Origin: [Phialemoniopsis] sp. UDSM-2020
Lineage: Eukaryota > Ascomycota > Sordariomycetes > Thyridiales > Thyridiaceae
NCBI GenBank assembly: GCA_018873225.1
Contig: JAEILZ010000009.1
Span: forward strand, 673,501 to 737,500
Direction: 5' to 3'
DNA length: 64,000 bases
The notes below the pieces were generated by a model. It was not told the DNA's origin. It did no database searches and was given only the letters and a program-made list of their open reading frames with translations. Below, piece after piece: positions 47,647-59,833 of the stretch. Within the stretch, counting starts at the first letter, position 1; each line of letters opens with the position of its first letter. The translations under genes were made by a program, and so were the position numbers.

Positions 47647-49964
47647 ATGCAAGTCTGCCATGTTTGTGTTTGTCAAGGATATGTCTAGTTTGGGCTAGAG
47701 ACGTTGTCTACCAGGAGGATGTTCATCTTGGCTGGCACTAATGATGGCATGTGCAGTTCAAGACAGGCACATCATTTGCATGGTATGAACCGATTGAGTG
47801 TGGCCATAGACATTGGGAGGCAAGTGTTGGACAATGTATGAAGTGCAGGGGAGAGATCGATCCGGGAGAGGTCACCAGCAGTCCATACTGGAGGTCTAGA
47901 TTGTGACGCTAGACATGGCCTAGAGGCTTGTTCCGACGCTAATGCACGGCATTTCGACGATATGCCGGGGCGACGGGGCAATCGCTCGGCGCCTTGCTCG
48001 GCGTAAACCCAGATAGCACAAGCCTTCTCAGGCCTAAAACATGGATGCTATGAGGCTATCAATGGTGTCCTGAAGGCTAGTCGCGGCTGAACATCAGCTG
48101 TTATCGAGACAGTCGCCGACACGCGGTGGCTTGAGGCTCGGTGAGGCTTCAGGTTAGCGGCACTACTGTAGTGCGACGCAATCTGGACGACCCCCTTGGG
48201 TTTCGAAGATATTATGAATATGATGGTACGACATCATCACTTTGAGTCTTACGAGATGATATCTGTGGCGCGTTTTGTCTAGATAAAGGCCGCACTACTC
48301 GGCTGCTTGACTGGGTACTCTCGTATCAACTGCCTGATATTCTGAGTGATAGCTTACAAACAAGCTTGTGTTCTCTGTGTATCGTGGAGTAAATGCAAAG
48401 ACCAATATGCATGTTCTGGATGAAAGAACAACCATGCCTACCTACCTAGCTGGGCATCTGAGGAATGAGGAAGCCGAGTCCTCGATTTCAGTGCCTTCTA
48501 GCGCTTCTAGAAGACAAACTTCTCCTGCTGGTGGTGTGGGTGACTTGTCCTCCCATTGGACGTTAGCAGAGGCTCAAAAACACCACACTAGAGGTGCGAG
48601 AAAATGTGAAGCTACCATAGTGGCAATTGGGCGTGGTGTGAGTGGGGGAGTAGCACTGGACAAACACCTGGTGCCAGGAACCGAGGCTTTTCTTGACGCC
48701 GTTGCACTCCTGAGGCGCCTCAAGTCCGGATGGCCCTTCCCTTTTCGCCCTTGGTGCGACCGAGGATATCCGTGAGGCTGCTTCGGTCAGACCGATGAAG
48801 GCATTCTTGTTCTAGCTTCTCGACGTGATGGTCGTGGTTTATCTGCGTAGAGCATACGATTGCAGGTCTACTGGACTGGGCCACCGAGTAGAATGCTGGA
48901 TAACCTGAACCTCTTCAAGCAGGCTTTTGCAAGTCGTGTATGTGTTATCGAGTTCCCGTCGTCCGAAGACGCTACATCCAATGCGATATCTTATCACCAC
49001 AGCATATTCACATCTTTCGATTTGACCATAGTGGCGTGGTGCCACCGCATATCCTCATTGCTCCTGTGAAGACATCATGTATATTTGTTGAGAACGAGAT
49101 GTCGAGATATGAGTATGAAACTCAATATGCTGGTGGTTTCGTCATTCGTGGAGTTTCAGCACCCTACTCCAGCTTTCCCCAGTGTCCAAGAGAATGCCAA
49201 TAACGTAATGGAAACCTCGTTCTGACTTAGATCTCCCATGACTGTGGGTTCCCCCAGTTGGTCACGATCTGGGGTCGTGGTGTTGAAGTGTTCACGATCC
49301 AGACCGAGCCTTGATTCGGACCTAACCACCACGGCGCTGCCTCAACGCGGCAAATGGTCCGTCAATCAAGCTCTGGTATCCCCGCGCTCTAAAATAGTGT
49401 TATCTATGCTAGTCAAGGAGGGCGGATATGTCCACACTTAGTGGGTTGCGTAGTAAGTCCTCGAGTCGCGTTGTTAGCTCTTCTCAGATAGCAGATCCTC
49501 CTCCACAGGCTTGACAAGGTCGGGAATATTGCGTATCATCTCATGAAAGGGCTGGATGTGCAGTTTCCTCCCCACACAGCCAACGCCTCGACATATCCCG
49601 GTACTCCTCAGGCCCGGAATAGCTCACTGGTATCATCAGTGTTGCCACTATGGCTAGAATTGGGACGATTGCCGGGGGCACCTCCTTGTGCAACACACTA
49701 ATGAGTCTTCTATCATGGTTGCATATCATTCTTTGCCCCTGTTCTGGACCACCCTCCTTTAGTAGAGATAGGCTTGTTTGATACCAGCTTCCACAGCTCA
49801 TCGAAGATATGCCCTCGACGCCATGTTTCGCTTGAGAGATATTTAAGATGCCACACCTTCCCACTCCTTTCATCAAGTGGTCTCGTGCTCAGTCTACCTC
49901 CATCCCCGCAGATCTTTAAACATAGCTTCTATTGTTACAGCAATTGAAAGTCACATTGGCCAAC
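47647..49964. other. 2.3 kb gene-poor region upstream of permease
   Basis: No convincing gene. The longest ORF (48368-48775, plus, 135 codons) has no recognisable domain or neighbouring exon. An imperfect palindrome, CACGATCTGGGGTCGTG, lies at 49263-49279, and a second CACGATC follows at about 49293. The last 480 bp hold several GATA motifs and a TATA-like ATATTTAAG near 49838, probably the permease promoter. Confidence 0.45.
49486..49771. promoter_or_regulatory. cluster of HGATAR (GATA-factor) motifs upstream of permease
   Basis: AGATAG occurs on the plus strand at 49486-49491 and 49766-49771, and TGATAG on the minus strand near 49710-49715. In filamentous fungi such sites bind the AreA/Nit2 nitrogen regulator, a sensible control for an amino-acid permease. 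The motif is short and could occur by chance. Confidence 0.3.
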
Positions 49965-51759
49965 ATGGAGGCCCCGAAACATGAGCCGAAGGTGGACGTC
50001 AACACAGACAGTGACTTCTCTCAAGATGTCGAGACTGGTGTCGTCAACAAGACGGGACCTCTGTCCCGTGATCTGAAGGGCAGGCACATGCAAATGATTG
50101 CCATGGGTTCGTCTACCCTAGATCCCATAACCTCCCTCTGCCAATGCTAACAGATGTTCAGGCGGTGCCATTGGTGCCGGTCTCTTCGTCGGCTCTGGAG
50201 GTGCTCTCCACGCCGGCGGTCCTGCTTCGCTCCTCATCTGCTACGCCATCGTCGGTATCATGCTGCTCTTCACCTGCCAGGCTCTGGCGGAGATGGCAGT
50301 TCTCTTCCCCGTCAACGGTGCATTCTACACATATGTCGTCCGCTTCCTCGACCCTTCATGGTAAGCTCTCAGTCACTCACTTGACTTGCGTGGAAATTTC
50401 CACTAACACTACTTAGGGGTTTCGCTATGGGTTGGGACTATGCCCTCTCCTGGTTGACGATTCTTCCCTTCGAGTTGACTGCCGCCTCCATTACAATCAA
50501 GTTCTGGAGGACGGACCTCAATGTCGGCATCTGGATCGCCGTCTTCCTCGTCTTCCTGTCGTTCATCCAGATCTTCGGTGTCCGAGGCTACGGGGAGGTA
50601 GAGTTCATCCTATCGATGATAAAAATTATGGCATGCGTCGGCTTCATCATCCTCGGCATCGTCATCAACTGCGGCGGCGTCGGCAACCAGGGCTACATCG
50701 GCGCCAAGTACTGGAGCGAGCCCGGTGCGTTCAACAATGGCTTCAACGGCTTCGCCAGCGTCTTTGTCGTCGCCTCCTTTGCCTTTGGCGGTACCGAGCT
50801 GGTCGGCCTGGCTGCCGCCGAGTCCGCCAACCCGCGCAAGGCCATCCCCACGGCCACGAAGCAGGTCTTCTGGCGCATCTTCTTCTTCTACATTGTCAAC
50901 CTGTTCATCCTCGGCCTCATCCTCCGCTCCGACGACGAGCGCCTGCTGGGCTCCTCCGGCGCCAACACCAAGGCCTCGCCCTTTGTCCTCGCCATCCAGG
51001 ACGCCGGCATCAAGGTCCTGCCCTCCATCTTCAACACCGTCATCACCCTCGCCGTCATCAGCGTCGCCAACTCGTGCACCTTTGGGTCCACGCGCACCAT
51101 GCAGGCCCTCGCCGAGCGGGGCATGGGCCCCAAGTTCCTGGCCTACATCGACAAGAAGGGCCGCCCTCTCTGGTGCATCCTCATCCAGATCGCCTTTGGC
51201 TTCCTGGCCTTCATCGGCGAGGCCACGGACGGCGGTACCATCTTTGGCTGGCTGCTGTCGCTCTCGGGTCTCTCTTTCTTCTTCGTCTGGGGCTCCATCT
51301 GCGTTGCCCACATCCGCTTCCGCACCGCCTGGAAGGCCCAGGGCTTCACCCTCGAGCAGATTCCTTACAAGCCAACTCTTGGTGTCGTGGGCAGCTGGAT
51401 CGGCCTTGTGCTCAACATTCTGTGCCTCATTGCCACTTTCTACAGCGCTCTTTATGTAAGTCTTTCTGATGGAATACCTCAAACTTTTTAATCATGATGC
51501 TGACAATAGTCTGTTGCAGCCGAGCCCCAACGCGAAGCCTGATGTCGAGTACTTCTTCCAACAATACCTTGCCGCTCCCGTCGTCATCGTACTCTACCTC
51601 GGCTGGAAGGTGTACTCCAGGGACTGGCGCATGTACGTGCCCATCCAGGAGATCGACCTCAAGACCGGTGTCCGTATGCTCGAGGAGGAGGACGAGGAGG
51701 TCATGCCTCCCAAGACCTGGGCCAACCTGCCCAAGCGCATTGTGCGCGGTCTCTTTTAA
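49965..51759 (+). CDS. amino-acid permease (APC superfamily, fungal YAT family), 539 aa
   Basis: Exons 49965-50106, 50162-50360, 50417-51455 and 51520-51759, one frame of 540 codons. The cytosolic N-terminus ends in LKGRHMQMIAMGG. The first membrane helix has the family signature GGAIGAGLFVGSG, rebuilt across intron 1 (GTTCGT donor). About twelve hydrophobic segments follow, including FGGTELVGLAAAES, which contains the consensus loop after TM5-6. The cytosolic C-terminus ends with WANLPKRIVRGLF. The protein should be a plasma-membrane proton/amino-acid symporter; specificity cannot be read. Frames 2 and 3 of the long exon are also open owing to high GC and are shadows. GATA motifs upstream fit nitrogen control. 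Confidence 0.94.
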
Positions 51760-52548
51760 GCTTGTGTATCCCTTCTGGATCTGTGTTTATGCTGGGAAAC
51801 TCTGGTAGACAAAAAGCAGTCTCATACCCATTTGTTTTCGATAATACACTAAACCTGTTCGATTGTGTTGGTAATATGATTTGGATGCTTACGTGTCTAC
51901 TTAAATGTTCTATGAAGTGATTTTATTATTAGAAGATGGCAATTGTATGAGTCGTGTTGAAACGATTTCAGTCGTCTAGTTAAAGAAAGTATGAGATCGA
52001 ATATATCCTGGCTTCTAGCTACGAAGGCCGTTAAGCGTTAGGAAGGCGAAGCGGTCATCGTCCTCGAGAATCCCAATCAGTACGCACTTAAGACAGTGGA
52101 TTGATTCATAAAGAGTTGACTCGGGAAGGATGGGTCCCGGTTCCTCTATCTGCGTTGTTGGCTATTCGTCTGTTTTAGGAAACAAGAGTTGAGTGCTGAC
52201 GACAATCGAAGGATCAGACCCATCTGAGTGCCGTGAAATCTGACCTTTCTCAAACAAGCTTTAGCCAATCCTTGCCCTGTTTGGCAAATCAGAAAAGCCT
52301 CTAGTGAAGCCTTGAAAGTAATGTATCTGTATTCAGTTGTCTAGTTGAAGGCCGTGATATCTCACGGAGGATTCGGCGATCCTCTTTGTTGGATCTGTAG
52401 CTTATAAGTTGCCCAGCCTCCTTGCCAAATTGCCTTCAATTGCATGCGCAAATAATTCACTTGCAATAACGGTAGCAGATATTTGGAAACCAAACGATTC
52501 TCGTCCATTAGTCCAAGGGTACACCGCGTATCACAAAAGTAGCACATC
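51760..52548. other. intergenic region
   Basis: About 790 bp of 3' flank of the permease and promoter of the methyltransferase; relatively AT-rich, no ORF of interest. Confidence 0.4.
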
Positions 52549-53555
52549 ATGGCACCAAAGGTTGACTACGTCTTCACTCGGGACTATCTTGACAACAACA
52601 GGTTCGTTTGAGTTTAGGATCACACCAGCCTGGCAATGCTGACTATCCAGGGTCAACTTGATGCATGGTCTGTGGACAAAAATCTTTGGCTATGTCATCC
52701 ATCCCAAGATTCCAACCAAGCAGCCCAACCTACGCGTGGCAGATGTAGGCACAGGTACGGGGTGAGTTGACAAAACCAAGGCCTCCTCGGCCGCAGTGAA
52801 ACGGCGATTTCCTGGTTCACATGCTGAATGACTGCCTGCAGCATTTGGCTTTTTGACGCCCGAGAACACGTCGCGCAGTCGGCACGACTCGAAGGCTTTG
52901 ATATCTCCTTCGATGCTGCGCCGCACCCCGAAACGATACCCTCGAATGTGACCTTCCGACAGTGGGACATCAAGCAGGACCTGCCTGAGGATTTAGTCGG
53001 CGCCTTCGACATCGTCCATGTGCGTTTCCTAGCCTTTGTTCTCATGAATGGCGAGATCCAAGGCGCTGTCGACAGACTCTTCAAGATGCTCAGTATGTCT
53101 GCTTCATCCTGCTTCAATTTGTGTGATATCAATCGCTGATTCTTTGGTCTAACGTAGAGCCTGGCGGTTACCTGCAATGGGGCGAGCCGGACATGGAGAC
53201 ACTCCGCTTTGACAAGACCGGCGCGGATGTCAACAACGAGAACATGACAGCGCTGTTCAAGTTGCTCGAAATTCAGGATCCTCGCTTGAAGCCCACGTGG
53301 ATGGCTAAGTTGCACGAGGTCTTCTCGACCGCGGGCTTTGTCGATGTCGAGGTTGAAAAGGTCGACGCGCCTCCGCACTGGGCATACATCTTTCACGAGT
53401 GTGGCTTGATGATGTATGAGATTATCTCTCGCAAGACCAAGAGCGAGAAGATGCAGCAGGAGGTCGAGCGTCTGCTGCCCAAGGCCCTGGAGGAAACGAA
53501 GAATGGCGCCTATGTCACCTCTGTACGACTGACTGCCATTGGGAAGAAGCCTTAG
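52549..53555 (+). CDS. class I SAM-dependent methyltransferase, 270 aa
   Basis: Exons 52549-52601, 52651-52761, 52842-53092 and 53158-53555, 271 codons. Motif I, VADVGTGTGIWLFD, is rebuilt exactly across intron 2. It is followed by FRQWDIKQDLP and the motif IV-like FDIVHVRFL, then KPGGYLQWGE, rebuilt across intron 3. This layout belongs to the large fungal group of small-molecule methyltransferases often annotated UMTA- or LaeA-like. The substrate is unknown. The 53-nt first exon and a GTTCGT donor are weak points, but the frame and the MDYVFTRDYLDNNR-type start are normal for the group. No synthase or other tailoring gene is adjacent apart from the permease. Confidence 0.87.
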
Positions 53556-54371
53556 GGTTGGATATTACACAAAGGGTTATGGTAGTGAGACAGCTATGAA
53601 AGAATTTCGAGATACCCAGTATCTCTAATCGAAGCTATTGCCTTTCTTGAGCCTCTCCCGCAAGCTCTCAGCTGATCTCCAAAGAAACTATCATTGATAC
53701 GACTGCATTGCGTCAGCGTCAGAACAGCCTTTGACGCTAGACAGGACAGCCGTTCCCACTCAGTCAATACCATAGCCACAAAGTTTTATATTTGGGGTAG
53801 TGCCCAATGCATGTAAATAAGGATGCATTATTAATAGCATCCTCACAGTCTAGTCACTAGTTATAAAGGATGAGAGGTTGAACAAGGGGTTGTTGGATGG
53901 TGGTGGTGGTTTGGTTGTAGCCTGGCGGCCTGTCGCCAATGTTCTGCCACCTGTCAGGCGCAGCTTTCCCCAGCATCTGCTAGCCGAACTCCCTTCCAAG
54001 TTCTAGGTGGGAACTTGACGCCAGGCAGTGCATGAAACGGCCAGGTCCCCCCCAAACATCGAGCCAATGCTAGATCTTGCCCATTGGCAATTCTTGCGAT
54101 AGTTGGGGAAATATACGTCTGCCTTCTTGGCTCGGAGGTATTGCAGCTTTGATACGCAACGATCCATTCTTCTTCTTTGCAGTGCATCAGCGACGAGCAT
54201 CCTCTCCTTCCAATGCCTTGACGACCTCCTAGCTATCGACTCCACCCACTCCTGTGACCGCATTCGAGCGATAACGACCACCCCGTCGATTGAACCCATT
54301 TCCTCCTTGTCGAGCTGGCCCAGACACTCCGACTCTAGTCTGTTGCCGCTGCGACACGCCCAATCTCAAAG
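53556..54371. other. intergenic region
   Basis: About 815 bp: 3' flank of the methyltransferase and promoter/leader of the kinase gene. A GGT-rich tract lies at about 53900-53920. No gene recognised. Confidence 0.4.
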
Positions 54372-57300
54372 ATGGCTGCGTACGGCCACTCGGCGCCGGC
54401 GCAGCACGGGGCTCCGATGCAGATGGCCGCCGCCGCCGCACCCCACGGCACCTTCTCGCCAGGCACCAAGATCCAAGTGGGCAGCCACCGAGTGGTGATA
54501 CAAAAGTACCTGTCCGAGGGCGGGTTTGCCCACGTCTACCTCGTCAAGATGCCCTCGCCGATCAACGGCACCGACCAGGCCGTGCTCAAGCGCGTCGCCG
54601 TGCCGGACAAGGAAACGCTGCGGGGGATGCGCACCGAGGTCGAGACGATGAAGCGGCTCAAGGGCCACAAGGCCATTGTCACCTACATCGACTCGCACGC
54701 CTCCGAGATGAAGGGCGGCGGCTACGAGGTCTTTCTGCTGATGGAGTACTGCAATGGAGGGGGCTTGATCGACTTTATGAACACCAGATTACAGCACCGG
54801 CTGACCGAGCCCGAGATTCTCAACATATTCAGTGACGTCGCGGAAGGTGTGGCTTGCATGCACTACCTGAAGCCGCCGCTGCTGCATCGCGATCTCAAGG
54901 TCGAGAACGTGCTGATTACCATGACTGGCTCCAAGAGGAAGTTCAAGCTCTGCGATTTTGGCTCGGCCGCCGCCCCTAGGCCCGCGCCAACCACGGTTAC
55001 CGAATGTCGGCTCATGGACGAGGATGTGCAGAAACATACGACCTTGCAATATAGGAGTCCGGAAATGATCGATGTGTATAGGAAACAGCCAATCGACGAA
55101 AAGTCCGACATCTGGGCGCTCGGAGTTTTGCTGTACAAACTATGCTATTATACCACCCCTTTTGAGGAACAGGGCCAGCTCGCCATCCTCAACGCTAGCT
55201 ACAAGTTTCCAAGTTACCCGGCCTTCTCGGAAAGGCTGAAGAAACTCATCGGTGAGTAAATGTGCTGCTCAAATTTGGAGTCACCCACTGACACCCAAGG
55301 CAGCATCGATGTTACGAGAGAATCTGCAATCTCGGCCAAACATCTACCAGGTGCTGCGGGAGTCGTGCTCCATGCAAGGCCGGGAAGTGCCTGTGAAAGA
55401 TGTAAGATGGCACACTACTCATGAGATAACCTTGACTAATATGCCCTTACAGATTTATGCCGGACGCCCTCACTCTGAACCTCCTGCTCAGGACCGCCCT
55501 GCAACTGCTGGAAAGTCTCCTTCAAACCAGGCTGTCGGAGCCGTTTTTTCACCGCCACCAAGGGAACAGCAGATGATCCCTGAGGTTGTGCCAATGAGAA
55601 GGGGTCGGCCCCAGGCAGCTTCACAGCAGCCACACTCTCAGGCGGCTAAGCCGAGTCCCTCGCCGTTGAGGGTCAACGGAGATCCATTTGCTGCGCTGGA
55701 CACAAAGTCCGCCAAAAGCCAAGGCGGAGATGAGCTCTCATCGAAATTTCCCACACTCGATCAGTTCTCGCTCCTCCATGATAAGGGCTCCAAATTCCAA
55801 TTTGATGATGCTGCACCGCCGACGACCGCGCAGCAGAAAGCCAAGGATGTAGGGCAGAAAGTTGCTGAGAGAGCAGCAGATGCCGCTTTTACAACCTCTC
55901 AAGCCAAGCCAGCACCAACGACTTCGTCAAGTAGACAGTCCGCTGTTCTTCCCCCGACGAAGAACTACGCCAAACCTACAATGGAGCCACCCATCACATC
56001 GCCTCCCGTCAAGTCCGTATCTGCACCTCCAAAGCCATCAGAGATGAGTCGAGCTTCAGCCATCATCTCCAGCACGCCGGAGCTCCAGGCGATCTCATCC
56101 CAGACTTCACAGGCGGCCCAACCCTCGCCTACCAGACCCCAGATGGTGTCGACTGGAACACAGTATACGCCGCCGCCCCCACGAGACATGCAGCAGGCAC
56201 AGTATCAAATTTTCCGATTCCCGCCCTCAGAAGACCATCACCGTTCATCCAGCCTGCCCCGTCAGCAAGAGACAGGCGGTTCTGGGTACATTCGATCTGG
56301 GACTCCACTATCATCAAGGCCTGGAGCCATGCAACGTGATTCTTTCCAGTCGCAGTCAGGCCACTTGCGACATCCCTCATCTTCCCGGCCGTCTCTCGAG
56401 GGTGGCCGCCCGAGTGCAGAATCGCTCGAGCCCCTCACAAAGTCAAGATCCCAGACGAGTCGACCTCGACCCGTCAGTACGCATCTAGAATCAAACATGG
56501 ATTTCTTGAAGGAGCGGGAAAGTGCGCCAAGGCCGCTCAGATCACCCGGTCTTCCGTCACCCAACCTCATTGATACTGAATCCTCACCGAGGTTAGAATC
56601 CAACGATGAGAGGAATATTGAGTCAAATGTCGAATTCTTACGCTCTATGGAAGACTCTGACAAGAGCCATACAAAGCAGTCGAAAAGATCTAGCCTTGGT
56701 TCTCTCTCGGGAACCAAGAATATTCTGGCCGGCAAATTTGGAGATGCTTTCAAGCGCTTCGAAGGACAGAAAGATGTCCCTCCCCCAGTGCGCACGCCAT
56801 CTCCGTTGAAGGACATGGACCGCCACGACTTGACACCCATCACTGGGTCTGTGGCTACTGATGGACGCAGCGACGATGGTCAATTCCATGACGAGACAGA
56901 GGATATGACGCCGGAGATGCGCAGGGAGATGGAACGGCTGAGACTAGCCGAGGAGGAAAGGAGAGTGGAAGCCGCGGCCGCTGAATACCGGCAACGAGTC
57001 ACCCAGCGCAACACGAGCTCTTCGGGTGGCCCACCTGCGGTACCCCCCAAGAGCATCGGCGGTGTGTCTCGTGCGGTTTCTATCCAAAACAAAGTGCAGA
57101 GCCTCCTCAGCGAGTCGCAGGGGCAGAGCCATGTGTCTAGACAGGCCGAAGGTTACGGACGCTTTGCCGACGCGGCTACGGCAGCGAGTCGTCCTGCTGA
57201 CAAGAAGCCGGAGGTTCCTAGGAAACCCGTCAGCGCTGGGAAGACGTTTCCTCCGCCTCAGCGGCCCATCCAGTCAGGAAGTCCGGTTAATGTCTCGGTG

Positions 57301-57657
57301 CATCGCTCTGCGACTCTGCCTTCAGACTCGTCGAGCTCTCGTCCGATGACCAGCGGCGGCGGTCCGCCCAAGCCGGCAGCGAAGCCGAAACCAACCCACC
57401 TGAACAAGAACCTCACTTCAGGCAATGCAGCAGGGCGACCGGCGTCTCCGCAGAAGCCGAGCTACCTGGGCAAGACGCTGCCCAAGCCGCCCGCACAGCT
57501 GGTCGCGGTGGACCTCCCGGGCCAGCCGTCTCTGGACATGTCGCCGCAGGAGAAGGACGACTACCTGCGGGACTTTGCCAAACGCTTCCCCAGCCTGACC
57601 TCGATCGAGATGGTGGAGAGGGACCTGGGCGCCGAGGCGGAGGGACAGCGCAGATGA
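54372..57657 (+). CDS. Ark1/Prk1/NAK-family serine/threonine kinase, 1060 aa
   Basis: Exons 54372-55251, 55304-55401 and 55453-57657. The kinase domain occupies about residues 38-325: glycine loop SEGGFAHVYLV, catalytic Lys73 in AVLKRV, HRDLKVEN with Asp174, DFG at 195-197, and SPEM. The GGFAxVYLV loop and the compact C-lobe are typical of the NAK/Ark-Prk group. Yeast members phosphorylate endocytic coat proteins at actin patches and regulate patch disassembly; mammalian relatives are AAK1 and GAK. The remaining 700 residues are disordered and rich in Ser, Pro and Gln, with many PxxP and PPKP motifs for SH3 binding, and a short helical C-terminus. The second intron (55402-55452) is 51 nt with no stop, so retention would add 17 residues. 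All catalytic residues are intact. Confidence 0.92.
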
Positions 57658-58137
57658 TCCACCCGTCCGTGGGGGAGGAGGGTGTCTGTCAGACAGGCCT
57701 CCGCCGCACTGCACACTGTCCAAAAGGGGGAAGAAAAAAAGAACCACTGGATAGATACTTGGTTCACTGGCGATATATAAAGGCATAGAGTCTAGATAAA
57801 TATATGCATCTTTGCGGCCAACTGTGCCCCAAAAAAAAAAAAAAAACTCGACTGAGTGCGTCTGTAAACTCTTGCCGAGTGATAGAGCGAAGTTCAGAGT
57901 GAGGGAAGTCGCCAGAGGTTACTGAAGAGCCCGAATGGAGTATTCAAGCCACTGTATTGAAGATAGATGCCAATACTCGACTTTGATACCTCCTCCGCTC
58001 TTCTCAATCTTATTAAGCATGTGGCAGCGCTTTCATGGCGGTGATTAAGATTATCTATTAGGCAGTCGACACAGGTAGATGCAAGTCGTATCCCAATATT
58101 AGAATACATTTCGCCTGACACAGGTCTCTGACCATGT
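57658..58137. other. convergent intergenic region with A16 homopolymer
   Basis: About 480 bp between the stops of the kinase and the EBP-like gene. It includes a 16-A run at 57831-57846, close downstream of the kinase and possibly part of its poly(A) signal region. No coding potential. Confidence 0.5.
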
Positions 58138-59174
58138 CTATATGGCCTTCTTCCGCAAAGTCGACTCAACCCTGCCAAACACCCTGTAAACGCGCATGAT
58201 ATCTCGAGCGCTGCTAATGAGAATAGCTGAAGAGAAAACGAATCGTTAGCTTTCATCCAAGACGCGGATATATAAAGAAAAGGAAAGGAAAGGAAAAGAA
58301 GAATGAAAAGGTCAACCAACCGGCAGGGACAACTACCCAGGGCGCATTGAAGCCGACATAGTAGACCCAGTAGTACAGGAATTCAGGTCGGCTGTACGAC
58401 ACGCCCTTGTAGACGTACTCAAAGTGGCAAGTCGAGTAGTAAAGAGTCACGCCGTAGAGGTGCGCGAGGCTCATGACGATCTGCAGGACCTGCCGGAGGC
58501 CCGCGCTCTTCCGGCCGCGGACGATGCAAGCGGCGGCGGCGAGGCAGCAAGGGCCCCAGACAAGCTAGTATCACAGCCGGTTAGGTCAGGTTGAGGAAGG
58601 CTGTGTGGGCGCGCAAGTGGCTGGAGATGAGGATGGTACGTACAGTGGTGATGGTCTCGACACAGACGGTAAAGGGGTCCGATGTCAGGTACCGCGAATC
58701 GGAAAGCGAGTATTCCTTCCAGGCTTGGGCCAGCAAATGCTGGGATCCGGCGAGGTTCTCGTGGTTCATGACGAAGAATCCTACATTGATGAGAGATTAC
58801 ATGACATTCATACGTGCGCAAAGATGAAAATTTGATGTGGAATACCTTCGAATACGCAATGGAGAAAGCCGCCTGTAGCCTGTAAGTATCTAGGCGGTAG
58901 CTCTAGCGGGCAACGGCTACTTACACAGGATGAACCAGCAGAACAGCAGCTGGTCGGAAACAGTCAGAGATTTGTTCATCCTCCGGGCGCCCAGCAGGGC
59001 GCCGATGATTGTGACGCCGATGAGGCCGCCGAACGAGGCGAGGACCACGGGCAGGGGCGTTTCATTCGCGCGATAGTTTGACATCGCTACATCTTGAGGA
59101 TAGTAAGGGTGGGACGGAACCGCAGGAGGTGCTACGTCGCCGCCGGGACGCGTGAAATAATCAAACACGCCCAT
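58138..59174 (-). CDS. EBP/EXPERA-type membrane protein (sterol isomerase-like), 248 aa
   Basis: Minus strand, exons 59174-58925, 58872-58846, 58780-58644, 58564-58321 and 58226-58138, 249 codons. It has about four to five membrane segments. The key EBP motif, HCVFEGFFV, is assembled across three exons, one of only 27 nt, and is followed by NHENLAGSQHLLAQAWKEY and later VSYSRPEFLYYWVYYVGFNAPW. EBP proteins bind sterols, and the animal enzyme is a delta8-delta7 sterol isomerase. Fungi normally use the unrelated ERG2 for that step, so the role here is open. The C-terminus reads RKKAI, a KKXX-type ER-retrieval signal, consistent with the ER. The in-frame upstream start lacks ATG, so 59174 is used. 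The last intron has a weak GTTGGT donor with a GCTAAC branch. Confidence 0.87.
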
Positions 59175-59833
59175 CTTTATCTGGAATATCACGTTGCGCA
59201 GTCTCGGGTTTGGACGTGCTGGTATGGGAGGGAAGCTGCAAACGGCCAAACAACGGGCGTCAATTTAAGATTAAAGATTACTTGCGCCAAACAACACATC
59301 CTTGCAACCTGGGCAGCAACGTTTGTATTGTCATGCCATATACGCCATCGAGAAGTAATGCTAGACTACCATAACGACAAGACTGCATCTTCTAAGCTCA
59401 GTGATACTTGTTTTGCTGATTGTTTTGGGTCTTCATCGAAAGTGCTTTAGAAAATTGAGAAGAGGAAGATACAGTAATTGACACAGTTACCCGATAAAAA
59501 AGCACTGTATAAGCCTGGCTTAACGCCTGCTATGCTACAGTGCGATATGAGCTTGAGCTTGCCCTCGTAGCCGAATCGGCGATGGAATTGCATCTCATTG
59601 GCCAGCGCCCCAACAAATCCGCGTGTAAGTCGACTCATGACGATAAACCATCAGCAAACGATGCCTCCTTTTCATGTGAGCAAGCAAGAACATTCACCCA
59701 TCATTACCCAAACCTAGAAATCTGGGGAGTATTGAGCCAAGACTTTTTGCTCTTGCACGTCTCATCCGTCAAACCTCCGTGCAATCATCTGCACAATCAA
59801 CTGCGTCCCTACTACCAAAAAGCGCAAGTACCC
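59175..59833. promoter_or_regulatory. divergent promoter region EBP-like / PEBP
   Basis: About 660 bp between opposed starts. An open stretch upstream of and in frame with the PEBP gene (from 59540) lacks protein-like composition. No specific site recognised. Confidence 0.35.

Noticed and set aside
48368..48775. 135-codon ORF in gene-poor region
   Set aside because: No recognisable domain, no adjacent exon, chance-like composition.
50432..51469. Long open frames 2 and 3 across the permease exon
   Set aside because: Arg/His/Pro- or Ser/Pro-rich translations typical of shadows; frame 1 has TM segments and family motifs.
39621..53555. Secondary-metabolite cluster (P450, methyltransferase, permease)
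   Set aside because: No PKS, NRPS, terpene synthase or other backbone gene; core gene TTI1 lies between them.
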